Assembly: GCF_038024035.1 (NCBI RefSeq)
Contig: NZ_CP150664.1
Span: 744,001 to 808,000, forward strand
Origin: Polaribacter pacificus
GTDB taxonomy: Bacteria; Bacteroidota; Bacteroidia; Flavobacteriales; Flavobacteriaceae
Reading direction: 5' to 3'
DNA length: 64,000 nt
Shown here: positions 43,821 through 51,527 of the stretch, piece after piece
Layout of the letters: every line of letters begins with the position of its first letter
How positions within the stretch are numbered: position 1 is the first letter of the stretch
The notes under the pieces: model-generated
The model's database searches: none
What the model saw: only the letters and a program-made list of their open reading frames with translations
What the model was told of the DNA's origin: nothing
Made by a program: the position numbers and the translations under genes

Positions 43821-44402
43821 ATGAAACTCGTATTTGCTACCCACAATAAAAACAAGCTGGCCGAAGTTCAGAAAATGTTACCCAAGTCTATAGAACTTTT
43901 AAGTTTAAATGATATCAACTGTTTTGATGATATTGAAGAAACCGCAAGTACTTTAGAAGGAAATGCAAATATCAAGGCTACTTTTATAAAAAACAACTAC
44001 GGTTTTGATTGTTTTGCTGATGATACTGGACTCGAAGTTAACACTTTAAACGGAGAACCTGGAGTGTATTCTGCTCGCTTTGCGGGGAAAGAAAATGATT
44101 CAGAAAAAAACATGCAAAAATTACTCAATGAACTTAAAGACAAAACCGATAGAAGTGCTCAATTTAGAACGGCCATCTCTTTACACTTAGAAGGTAAACA
44201 CTATCTTTTTGAGGGTATTTGTAAAGGTGAGATTTTAACATCAAAACAAGGTGAAAAAGGTTTTGGTTATGATCCAATCTTTAAACCTGAAGGATTCAAT
44301 TCTTCTTTTGCTCAAATGACATCAGAAGAAAAAAACAGTATTAGCCATAGAGGATTGGCAATAAAAAAATTAGTCTCCTTTTTAATTGAAAATAAGATTT
44401 AA
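43821..44402 (+). CDS. rdgB: non-canonical purine NTP pyrophosphatase (HAM1/RdgB)
   Basis: Hydrolyses dITP, XTP and ITP to monophosphates to keep deaminated purines out of DNA. The 193-aa sequence opens with [10 protein letters not shown] and carries F-A-D-D-T-G-L-E-V near 65-73, [12 protein letters not shown] near 78-89, G-F-G-Y-D-P-I-F near 147-154 and S-H-R-G near 174-177. It overlaps the downstream transferase gene by 1 nt. Confidence 0.97.
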   Translation: MKLVFATHNKNKLAEVQKMLPKSIELLSLNDINCFDDIEETASTLEGNANIKATFIKNNYGFDCFADDTGLEVNTLNGEPGVYSARFAGKENDSEKNMQKLLNELKDKTDRSAQFRTAISLHLEGKHYLFEGICKGEILTSKQGEKGFGYDPIFKPEGFNSSFAQMTSEEKNSISHRGLAIKKLVSFLIENKI

Positions 44403-46045
44403 TGAATTTTAAAAAAATATTAATTTATATTCTTTCAGCAGCTGTTCTACTAGTTCCTGATTTAATAATAGCGAGCAAATTAACGTTTGTTGCTTTTATA
44501 TTAACGTTTACCTACAAAGTATTTTTACTTTTGGCTATAGGATCTCTTTTTTTATACTTTACAAAATCGTATTTTAAATCGTACTTAATTGTTGGTGGAT
44601 TTTACTTATTTTCTTCTTTTTCAGAAATAATAATCAGTATCCTATTTAAGGAATACTCTACCTTAGATCATATTAAAGCACTCTTTTTTATTAGAACAAA
44701 TGAAATAGAAGAATTTACTAAAACTTTTTATATTTATGCATTTATACCAATATTAATTGCTGTTTTATATTTTGTTTTATTATGGTTATCTAAAAAAATG
44801 ACATATCAAAAAAGAGGAAGAACACTGATTGTCTCAGCACTTCTTTTTATAAGTTCTATTTTTATTTCTGGGATCTTACTTTCGCAAACTCCTTTTAGTT
44901 TTTCTGGAAAAAACTTAACTAAGTACACGTTTAAAACCTATTTTTTAAAACAACACCCTTTTAGTTTTTATTATAGAACATATGAGTTTGTTCTTACAAG
45001 AAAACGATACAACCAATATTCTAAAAAGAAAGAAGATTTTAAATTTAATGTTAGTAATAATGCTCTAGATAGCATAAGGCCTGAAACGGTTGTTTTTGTT
45101 ATTGGAGAAAGAGCAAGAGCTCAGAATTGGACTATTAATGGTTATAATAAAGAAACAAGTCCAAATTTAAACAAATTCACTAATTTAATTACTTTTAAAA
45201 ACAATCATTCAAATGCTGCGACTACTGCTGGATCTATTCCTCTAATATTAACACAGGCGACTCCAAAAACTCATGAATTAGTTTACTCACAAAAAACAAT
45301 AGTTACTCTATTTAAGGAGGCAAATTATAAAACGTATTGGATTTCAAATCAGTTTATTTTTGACTATATTGAACATGATAAAGAGCCAGATGTATTTATC
45401 AATCTTTTTAAGAACAAAAACCACACAGACTTAGATGTAATACCTGTATTTGACTCAATAATTCAATTAAAAACAAATAGAAAAAAACTAATAGTAGTAA
45501 ATTTAGCTGGTGGACACGGCAAGGTTCCTGAAGAATTTCATAAATTTAAAGCATTTGATTCACCCCAAGAGAAATTAGTAAACAAAGATAATAGGACCTT
45601 ACTTGTCAACGAATACGACAATATGATTTTTCTACAGGATTTTGTTTTAGGTAAATTAATTTCATCTACAGCAAAACAGAAAAAATCATCTTTTTTAATA
45701 TACACTGCAGATCATGGAACTAATTTGTTTGACGATAATCACACCAATATTTTTGGTTATGGCTCATCTAACCCTACAGAAAAAGAAACAAATGTCCCTC
45801 TTTTTATCTGGTCATCAGATCAATTTATCAATCAGTATAGAGAAAAGTATAGCTCATTGCAAAGGCATCAAAATTTTTTAACAACTAATGATAATTTATT
45901 TTATACATTGGCAGATATGGCTGAGATAAAATATGAAGGTTATAAAAGTAATTTAAGTATTTCTAGTTCTTCATACATCGAACCAACACTTAGGCTTCTA
46001 TATTTAAATGGAAGTTACAAAACATACACAAGAGACACTGAATAA
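44402..46045 (+). CDS. EptA-like phosphoethanolamine transferase
   Basis: A sulfatase-superfamily membrane enzyme of 547 aa that probably transfers phosphoethanolamine to lipid A or another surface glycan. Five hydrophobic helices fill about 1-165. The catalytic domain has metal ligand Glu in V-I-G-E-R-A-R-A near 232 (usual form G-E-T-A-R-A), the nucleophilic Thr region A-A-T-T-A-G-S-I-P near 271-279, G-G-H-G in place of the usual G-S-H-G near 359, and T-A-D-H-G near 436. The gene looks even more AT-rich than its neighbours. It overlaps rdgB by 1 nt and precedes an ABC transporter by 13 bp. Confidence 0.85.
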   Translation: MNFKKILIYILSAAVLLVPDLIIASKLTFVAFILTFTYKVFLLLAIGSLFLYFTKSYFKSYLIVGGFYLFSSFSEIIISILFKEYSTLDHIKALFFIRTNEIEEFTKTFYIYAFIPILIAVLYFVLLWLSKKMTYQKRGRTLIVSALLFISSIFISGILLSQTPFSFSGKNLTKYTFKTYFLKQHPFSFYYRTYEFVLTRKRYNQYSKKKEDFKFNVSNNALDSIRPETVVFVIGERARAQNWTINGYNKETSPNLNKFTNLITFKNNHSNAATTAGSIPLILTQATPKTHELVYSQKTIVTLFKEANYKTYWISNQFIFDYIEHDKEPDVFINLFKNKNHTDLDVIPVFDSIIQLKTNRKKLIVVNLAGGHGKVPEEFHKFKAFDSPQEKLVNKDNRTLLVNEYDNMIFLQDFVLGKLISSTAKQKKSSFLIYTADHGTNLFDDNHTNIFGYGSSNPTEKETNVPLFIWSSDQFINQYREKYSSLQRHQNFLTTNDNLFYTLADMAEIKYEGYKSNLSISSSSYIEPTLRLLYLNGSYKTYTRDTE

Positions 46046-46058
46046 GCATTCAATTAAA

Positions 46059-47093
46059 ATGATTCAAAAAAACAAACGCTTTACGAAGCATTTTTCTATA
46101 CTCCTCTTATTGATAGTAGTTTTGTTCTTTATCAATATTAGTTTAGGATCGGTAACCATACCTTTAAAAGACCTAGTAAATTCCATTTTTGGTGGAGAAG
46201 TAACAAAAGAAAGCTGGAAAACCATCATCATCAATTTTAGAGTTCCAAAAGCTATCACTGCTGTTTTAGTGGGCTCTGGCCTTTCTATTTGTGGTTTACT
46301 AATGCAAACCTTATTTCGGAATCCATTGGCTGGACCATTTGTACTAGGTATTTCTTCTGGAGCGAGTCTGGGTGTGGCATTATTAATTTTAGGAGCCAGT
46401 GTATTTGGCGGTGTTTTTGTAAGCCTAACCTACTCTAGCTGGGCTTTGGCGATAGCTTCTTTTGCAGGGGCTGCCTTGGTGTTGTTTGCTGTATTAATTG
46501 CTGCAAAAACAGTTAGAAACACCATGTCTATTTTAATTATAGGTCTTATGTTTGGTAGCCTAACATCTGCAATCATTAGTGTGTTGGCTTATTTTAGTGA
46601 AGCTGCACAAATACAGCAATACATGTTTTGGAGTTTTGGAAGCTTAGGCAACCTTAGCTGGAATGAAATAGGTGTATTTGCCAGCATCTATTTTGTGGGA
46701 ATCGCTTCTGTTTTTACCATTATAAAACCGCTAAACAGCTTTTTATTAGGAGAGCATTACGCAAAGAGTTTGGGGATGAATGTCAAAAAAGTAAGACTCA
46801 TAATTTTGATTATCACCAGTTTATTAACAGGTGTGATCACTGCCTTTTCTGGACCAATTGCATTTATTGGTTTGGCTGTACCGCATATCGCTAAAATGAT
46901 TTTTAATAGCTCAAATCATAAAATTTTAATTCCGGCCAGTGCCATTTTAGGCGGTATTATTTTGTTAATTTGTGATATCATTGCTCAATTACCAACCAGT
47001 GAATTTACCTTGCCGATAAACGCGATAACCTCCTTATTTGGAGCACCAATCGTTATTTGGCTCTTGGTAAGGAAAAAGAAAATCTACGTGTAG
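46059..47093 (+). CDS. FecCD-family ABC transporter permease
   Basis: Inner membrane permease of a siderophore, heme or vitamin B12 importer. The protein is 344 aa from the ATG at 46059 (M-I-Q-K-N-K); an open frame reaches into the upstream gene but is not supported. About ten helices are seen, with the family motifs N-F-R-V-P-K-A-I-T-A-V-L-V-G and L-M-Q-T-L-F-R-N-P-L-A-G-P. Further on are S-G-P-I-A-F-I-G-L-A-V-P-H, the loop that contacts the ATPase, and E-F-T-L-P-I-N-A-I-T. No substrate-binding protein gene is adjacent, so the substrate is open. Confidence 0.92.
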   Translation: MIQKNKRFTKHFSILLLLIVVLFFINISLGSVTIPLKDLVNSIFGGEVTKESWKTIIINFRVPKAITAVLVGSGLSICGLLMQTLFRNPLAGPFVLGISSGASLGVALLILGASVFGGVFVSLTYSSWALAIASFAGAALVLFAVLIAAKTVRNTMSILIIGLMFGSLTSAIISVLAYFSEAAQIQQYMFWSFGSLGNLSWNEIGVFASIYFVGIASVFTIIKPLNSFLLGEHYAKSLGMNVKKVRLIILIITSLLTGVITAFSGPIAFIGLAVPHIAKMIFNSSNHKILIPASAILGGIILLICDIIAQLPTSEFTLPINAITSLFGAPIVIWLLVRKKKIYV

Positions 47094-47112
47094 CCACTTA
47101 TAAGATAGAAAT

Positions 47113-47913
47113 TTGAAAACCAAAGAAGAACATATCGTACTCTGCACCAAAGAACTGACTATAGGTTACCGGCAAAAAAAGCAAGAAAAAATTATTGCAA
47201 GCAATATCAACCTTAGCATTCAAAAGGGAAAATTTGTAGCCTTGTTGGGTAAAAATGGAATTGGAAAATCGACCTTATTACGGACACTTTCTAAAGTTCA
47301 ACAACCACTAAATGGGCTTATTGAATTAAATCAGAAAAGCCTTACAAAACACACAGATAAAGAACTTGCAACTCTTTTGAGTTTGGTTTTAACAGAGCGC
47401 TTACCAGAAAGCCAACTAACTGTCATAGAATTGGTTGCCTTAGGAAGACAACCCTACACCAACTGGATTGACAAACTTGCCAAACACGATTTGCAAAAAA
47501 TACTGTGGGCCATGGAGCAAACAGAAGTAGCTCATTTAAAAGATCATCATTTTTACGAGTTAAGTGACGGACAACTACAACGTGTTTTAATTGCTAGAGC
47601 CTTAGCTCAGGATACAGAAATCATCATCTTAGATGAACCTACTGCGCATTTAGACATGCATCACACTTTTAAGGTTTTTAGCTTGTTAAAACGATTGGTA
47701 ACCAATACCAACAAGACCATTATCATCTCTACTCATCAGATCAACCTCGCTGTAGAATTAGCAGATGAACTCATCTTAATGAATGAAGAAGGCATACAGA
47801 GTGGCGCCACTGACCAACTGATTGAAAAGGATGTTTTAAGCAGCTTATTTCCTAAAGAATTCATAAATTTTAACAAAAAATTACGACAATTCTCAATCAA
47901 CAAAGACAATTAG
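47113..47913 (+). CDS. FecE/BtuD-family ABC transporter ATP-binding protein
   Basis: The ATPase partner of the permease just upstream (19-bp gap). The 266 aa start at a TTG (M-K-T-K-E-E). Walker A is G-K-N-G-I-G-K-S-T near 51-59. The ABC signature is L-S-D-G-Q rather than L-S-G-G-Q, a common variant in this subfamily. Walker B is I-I-L-D-E-P-T near 176-182 and the H-loop is S-T-H-Q. The subfamily takes up iron-siderophores, heme or cobalamin; a TonB receptor for it is not in the same operon. Confidence 0.92.
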   Translation: MKTKEEHIVLCTKELTIGYRQKKQEKIIASNINLSIQKGKFVALLGKNGIGKSTLLRTLSKVQQPLNGLIELNQKSLTKHTDKELATLLSLVLTERLPESQLTVIELVALGRQPYTNWIDKLAKHDLQKILWAMEQTEVAHLKDHHFYELSDGQLQRVLIARALAQDTEIIILDEPTAHLDMHHTFKVFSLLKRLVTNTNKTIIISTHQINLAVELADELILMNEEGIQSGATDQLIEKDVLSSLFPKEFINFNKKLRQFSINKDN

Positions 47914-47919
47914 TTTGTC

Positions 47920-47927
47920 TATATTTG
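47920..47927 (+). promoter_or_regulatory. M28 peptidase gene -7 element
   Basis: TATATTTG, exact consensus, giving a leader of about 52 nt before the ATG at 47986. No -33 box recognised. Confidence 0.4.
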
Positions 47928-47985
47928 AATCTCTTAGTCTAAAAATTATTAAGAACAACTAACCTAAATTAAATTATAAAATCCA

Positions 47986-49029
47986 ATGAAAAAACTACTC
48001 CTCTCTGCTAGTTTACTCGCTTTTATAGCGTGTAGCACTAGCAAAAGCGCAACCAATGATACGGATGCCAATGTTGACTACGCTGAAAAATTTGCGGCTA
48101 GTATAACAGACAAAGATTTAGCGAAACATTTATTTATCTATGCTGGTGATGAATTTGAAGGAAGAAACACAGGTGAGCCTGGACAAAAGAAAGCAGCTGA
48201 ATACTTAAAGAACTTTTATGTTCAACAAGGAATTGCTTCACCATTAGGAGGTGATGATTATTTTCAGCCAGTACCTGCTGAATTTTTAAATGCCAGAAAA
48301 AGGAGAGTTCCTTTAAAAGCATCTGAAAATGTAGTTGCCTTTATCAAAGGTTCTGAAAAGCCAGATGAAATTGTCGTAATTTCTGCTCATTTAGATCACG
48401 AAGGGATTAAAAATGGACAAATTTACAACGGAGCTGATGATGATGGTTCTGGAACTGTCGCTATTTTAGAAATTGCTGAAGCATTTCAGAAAGCGGTAAA
48501 AGCAGGAAAAGGTCCAAAACGTTCAGTTTTATTTTTACACGTAACTGGTGAAGAAAAAGGTTTATTAGGCTCTAGATATTATGTTGAAAACCCAATATTC
48601 CCTATTGCAAATACAGTTTGTGATTTAAATATTGATATGGTAGGAAGAGTTGATGATAGACATAAAGACAATCCTAATTTTGTATACTTAATAGGATCTG
48701 ATAAATTGAGTACTGATTTACACAACATTTCTGAAGCTGTAAACACAAAGTACACCAAAATCGATTTGGATTACAAATACAATGACGAAAACGACCCTAA
48801 CAGATTTTACTACAGATCTGATCATTATAACTTTGCAAAATACAATGTTCCAATTATTTTCTATTTTAACGGAACCCATGCAGATTACCACAAACCATCT
48901 GACACACCAGATAAAATTAACTACCCAATGTTACAACAAAGAGCTCGTTTGGTTTTCCATACAGCTTGGGAAGTTGCAAACAGAGATGCTAGACTTGTCG
49001 TAGACAAACCAGTAGAAGTTAAAAAATAA
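47986..49029 (+). CDS. M28-family zinc aminopeptidase, lipoprotein
   Basis: A 347-aa exported peptidase. The lipobox is F-I-A-C (Cys about 16). The co-catalytic zinc site is intact: H-L-D-H near 127-130, Y-N-G-A-D-D-D-G-S-G-T-V near 139-150, catalytic Glu in T-G-E-E-K-G-L-L-G-S near 184-193, N-I-D-M-V-G-R near 215-221 and the late R-S-D-H-Y-N-F. The gene has its own promoter and a strong terminator. Likely role is periplasmic or surface peptide trimming. Confidence 0.93.
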   Translation: MKKLLLSASLLAFIACSTSKSATNDTDANVDYAEKFAASITDKDLAKHLFIYAGDEFEGRNTGEPGQKKAAEYLKNFYVQQGIASPLGGDDYFQPVPAEFLNARKRRVPLKASENVVAFIKGSEKPDEIVVISAHLDHEGIKNGQIYNGADDDGSGTVAILEIAEAFQKAVKAGKGPKRSVLFLHVTGEEKGLLGSRYYVENPIFPIANTVCDLNIDMVGRVDDRHKDNPNFVYLIGSDKLSTDLHNISEAVNTKYTKIDLDYKYNDENDPNRFYYRSDHYNFAKYNVPIIFYFNGTHADYHKPSDTPDKINYPMLQQRARLVFHTAWEVANRDARLVVDKPVEVKK

Positions 49030-49044
49030 GATCTTATTAAACAG

Positions 49045-49074
49045 AAAAGCCGAGCAGATTGCTCGGCTTTTTTT
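49045..49074 (+). terminator. terminator after the M28 peptidase gene
   Basis: Eight-bp stem AGCCGAGC/GCTCGGCT (49048-49055, 49061-49068) followed by seven Ts. Confidence 0.9.
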
Positions 49075-49166
49075 GTTTTGCTTGTAACAAATACACAACT
49101 ACAAGAGTCTTATAGGCAGCTTTATTTTTTAAATACTTATTTTTACCTAATTAATTTATTGATCTT

Positions 49167-49844
49167 ATGAAACGCAGCTTCTTTTTTCTATCTTTTTTAT
49201 GTTTTTTTGCTTGTTCTAATTCTAAAAACTCTCCTAATTTTATTGAAAAGGTGACAGGTAAATACCTGTTTAACTCTAACGAATCAATAGAAATTTACTT
49301 TTTAGATAATGAGTTAAAGGTAAAATGGAGAGGCAATGATAACATTAGCCCTTTAAAAGTAAATGACAGTACTTTTTACGTCCAAGAGATGAATGAAAAA
49401 ATCGTATTTGTTTTAAAGCCTAAAACACATATAGTTCTTGCAGAAAAAAGAGAACACAAAGGAAAAAAATACCTGTTTGAAAAATTACCTGACGGACAAA
49501 AAACACCCCTAGAATATTTATTAAACAATGAATATAAAAATGCCTTAGCTGGGTACTTAGCAATTCAACAAAAAGACTCACTAGACAAAACAATTAGTCA
49601 AAGAACACTTATTACCTATGGTTTTGAAGCCATGAATGAGAAGAAAATGGACCTGGCTATTAATATATTTAAAATTAACACTGTCCTTTACCCTACACAA
49701 TCGAATGGATTTAACCGTTTAGGAAGCGCATATTGGAGAGTAAAAGACACAAGCAACACCGTTAAAGCATATAAAAAAGCCCTTTCTATCAACCCAGAAA
49801 ATAGTGAAGCAAGTCGCTTTTTGAAGAAACATAAATTTGAATAG
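49167..49844 (+). CDS. TPR-containing lipoprotein
   Basis: A 225-aa protein with lipobox F-F-A-C (Cys about 16). Residues about 25-110 are beta-rich and unassigned. The C-terminal part holds TPR-like helices, ending A-Y-W-R-V-K-D-T-S-N-T-V-K-A-Y-K-K-A-L-S-I-N-P, a clean TPR unit near 193-215. Similar tails are found on flavobacterial beta-lactamase-like proteins, but no hydrolase domain is present here. It overlaps or abuts the DinB-like gene by a few bases. Role unknown. Confidence 0.75.
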   Translation: MKRSFFFLSFLCFFACSNSKNSPNFIEKVTGKYLFNSNESIEIYFLDNELKVKWRGNDNISPLKVNDSTFYVQEMNEKIVFVLKPKTHIVLAEKREHKGKKYLFEKLPDGQKTPLEYLLNNEYKNALAGYLAIQQKDSLDKTISQRTLITYGFEAMNEKKMDLAINIFKINTVLYPTQSNGFNRLGSAYWRVKDTSNTVKAYKKALSINPENSEASRFLKKHKFE

Positions 49845-49845
49845 C

Positions 49846-50376
49846 TTGAAGCATTTAAAATACCCTATTGGACAGGTAAATATCCCTACGGATATTTCTG
49901 AAAAAGATTTAGAAAATTGGATTTCGACAATCGAACATTTTCCGACAAGATTGCAAAATCTTACAAATGATTTATCAGAAGAGCAATTAGATACTCCGTA
50001 TAGACAAGGAGGTTGGTCAATTAGACAAGTAGTACATCATTGCTATGATAGTCACCACAATAGCTATACACGTTTTAAATGGGCACTTACAGAAGAGCAA
50101 CCTTTAATCAAAGCCTATTATGAAGATCGCTGGGCAGAATTGTTTGACTCTAAATTAGCTCCTATCTCATTGTCAATTAATGGGATTATAGCTTTACATG
50201 CAAAATGGACTTATCTTTTAAAAGGTTTAAATGAAACAGATTTAAACAAGATGTTTATCCATCCAGAAACAGGCAAAAAAAACAGTTTAAAAGCAACTAT
50301 TGGTGTATACCATTGGCATTGCAATCACCACTATGCGCATATTGAACAGCTTTGCATTCGAAAAAATTGGAAATAA
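49846..50376 (+). CDS. YfiT/DinB-family putative metal-dependent hydrolase
   Basis: A four-helix DinB-like protein. I start it at the TTG at 49846 (M-K-H-L-K-Y-P-I-G), giving 176 aa, just after the upstream stop; another TTG three codons earlier overlaps that stop. The metal-binding histidines are in V-V-H-H-C-Y-D-S-H near 65-73 and H-W-H-C-N-H-H-Y-A-H near 157-166, as in Bacillus YfiT. The helix G-W-S-I-R-Q-V-V-H-H is the family hallmark. Related enzymes include bacillithiol transferases; the substrate here is unknown. Confidence 0.85.
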   Translation: MKHLKYPIGQVNIPTDISEKDLENWISTIEHFPTRLQNLTNDLSEEQLDTPYRQGGWSIRQVVHHCYDSHHNSYTRFKWALTEEQPLIKAYYEDRWAELFDSKLAPISLSINGIIALHAKWTYLLKGLNETDLNKMFIHPETGKKNSLKATIGVYHWHCNHHYAHIEQLCIRKNWK

Positions 50377-50410
50377 TACCTATCTTTAAGTTTTAAAATA
50401 GCCTATTCTA

Positions 50411-50875
50411 ATGAAAACAGCAAAAGAATGGTTTGATGAATATGCAGTAAGTCATCAAAACCAAACCAATAAAACGATCCATTTTATCTGTGTGCCTGCA
50501 ATATTTTTTAGCATCTTTGGTTTGTTAATGAGCATCCCTACAAGCTTTTTAGAAGGGCGTTTTGGCTTGTACAATCCTCTCTTAGAAAACTGGGCTGCGA
50601 TGGTAGCTGTTTTTATGCTCCTTTTTTACCTTAGGTTGGGTTTTTGGCATTTTGTAAACATGCTACTTTTTACCTGCCTGGCAATTGCAGGAAATTATTG
50701 GCTTAGCCAGCAAACTTCTTTGTTTTATACATCTTTAATAATTTTTGTTCTTGCTTGGATTGGACAATTTTATGGACATAAGATTGAAGGTAAAAAGCCT
50801 TCATTTATCAAGGATTTACAATTTTTATTGATTGGTCCACTTTGGGTGCTTCAAAAAATTGGACGAAACAACTAA
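50411..50875 (+). CDS. Mpo1-like (DUF962) membrane protein
   Basis: A 154-aa four-helix membrane protein. The N-terminus W-F-D-E-Y-A-V-S-H-Q-N-Q-T-N-K-T-I-H-F-I-C-V-P matches the DUF962/Mpo1 signature with its conserved His residues. Yeast Mpo1 is an iron-dependent dioxygenase acting on 2-hydroxy fatty acids in phytosphingosine breakdown. A matching late motif G-Q-F-Y-G-H-K-I-E-G-K-K-P near 122-134 supports the assignment. Flavobacteria make sphingolipid-like capnines, so such a substrate is plausible (inference). It is followed by csaA after 10 bp. Confidence 0.87.
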   Translation: MKTAKEWFDEYAVSHQNQTNKTIHFICVPAIFFSIFGLLMSIPTSFLEGRFGLYNPLLENWAAMVAVFMLLFYLRLGFWHFVNMLLFTCLAIAGNYWLSQQTSLFYTSLIIFVLAWIGQFYGHKIEGKKPSFIKDLQFLLIGPLWVLQKIGRNN

Positions 50876-50885
50876 ATGTGTTAGC

Positions 50886-51224
50886 ATGAAACAAAGCATA
50901 ACCTTTGATGATTTTTTAAAAGTAGATATTAGAGTTGGTACTATTATAGAAGTCAATGATTTTCCTAAAGCAAGAAAACCCGCCTACCAACTAAGAATAG
51001 ATTTTGGTGATTTGGGAATCAAAAAATCGAGTGCTCAAATTACAGATCTATATACCAAAGAAGATTTGCTTAACAAACAAGTAAGTGCCATTGTTAATTT
51101 TAAGCCTCGTCAAATAGCAAATTTTATGAGTGAGTGTTTGGTTTTAGGAGTCTACAACAAGAACAATGAAGTTGTATTGCTTGAAGCTTCTGCACCAATT
51201 AAAAATGGTGAGCAAATATCCTAA
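50886..51224 (+). CDS. csaA: CsaA-like tRNA-binding-domain protein
   Basis: A 112-aa OB-fold protein of the CsaA/Trbp111 family, with the ATG at 50886 (M-K-Q-S-I-T-F-D-D-F). Motifs seen are D-I-R-V-G-T-I, A-R-K-P-A-Y-Q-L-R-I-D-F-G, S-S-A-Q-I-T and F-M-S-E-C-L-V-L-G. CsaA was described as a secretion-associated chaperone in Bacillus; structurally it is a tRNA-binding domain dimer. Its stop codon overlaps the stop of the converging Pmp3-like gene in the tetranucleotide CTAA. Confidence 0.93.
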   Translation: MKQSITFDDFLKVDIRVGTIIEVNDFPKARKPAYQLRIDFGDLGIKKSSAQITDLYTKEDLLNKQVSAIVNFKPRQIANFMSECLVLGVYNKNNEVVLLEASAPIKNGEQIS

Positions 51225-51379
51225 CGATCTGGATTGTTTAAGATTACCAAAGCTCCGATAACGCCAGGAATCCATCCGCAAAGCGTAAGCAAACAAATAA
51301 TGATAAAAGAACCACAGCCTTTACCTATTACTGATAAGGGTGGGAAAATTATTGCCAACAACACTCTAAAGATACTCAT
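51221..51379 (-). CDS. YqaE/Pmp3-family small membrane protein
   Basis: A 52-aa protein with two hydrophobic helices. It reads M-S-I-F-R-V-L-L-A-I, then F-P-P-L-S-V, then C-G-S-F-I-I-I-C-L-L-T-L-C-G-W-I-P-G-V-I-G-A-L-V-I, and ends N-N-P-D-R. The pattern P-P-L-x-V...L-T-L-x-G-W-I-P-G is diagnostic of the YqaE/Pmp3 family. Members affect membrane potential and ion tolerance in yeast and plants. It converges on csaA with overlapping stop codons. Confidence 0.9.
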   Translation of the reverse strand: MSIFRVLLAIIFPPLSVIGKGCGSFIIICLLTLCGWIPGVIGALVILNNPDR

Positions 51380-51463
51380 CGCTTTCTAATATTTATATAC
51401 TTAAAAGACGGTAAGTTTTAGTTTTTGTTACACCTCTAGGTCTATTTTTTTAAAAAATTAAAG

Positions 51464-51499
51464 TAAAAAAGGCAGCGTTTAGATCAACGCTGCCTTTTT
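51464..51499 (-). terminator. terminator of the M14 peptidase gene
   Basis: Nine-bp stem GGCAGCGTT/AACGCTGCC (51471-51479, 51486-51494) flanked by A6 and T5, just past the stop of the minus-strand M14 gene and upstream of the Pmp3-like gene. Confidence 0.88.
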
Positions 51500-51527
51500 A
51501 TATTCTTAACAAGAATACTAGTGCTCA

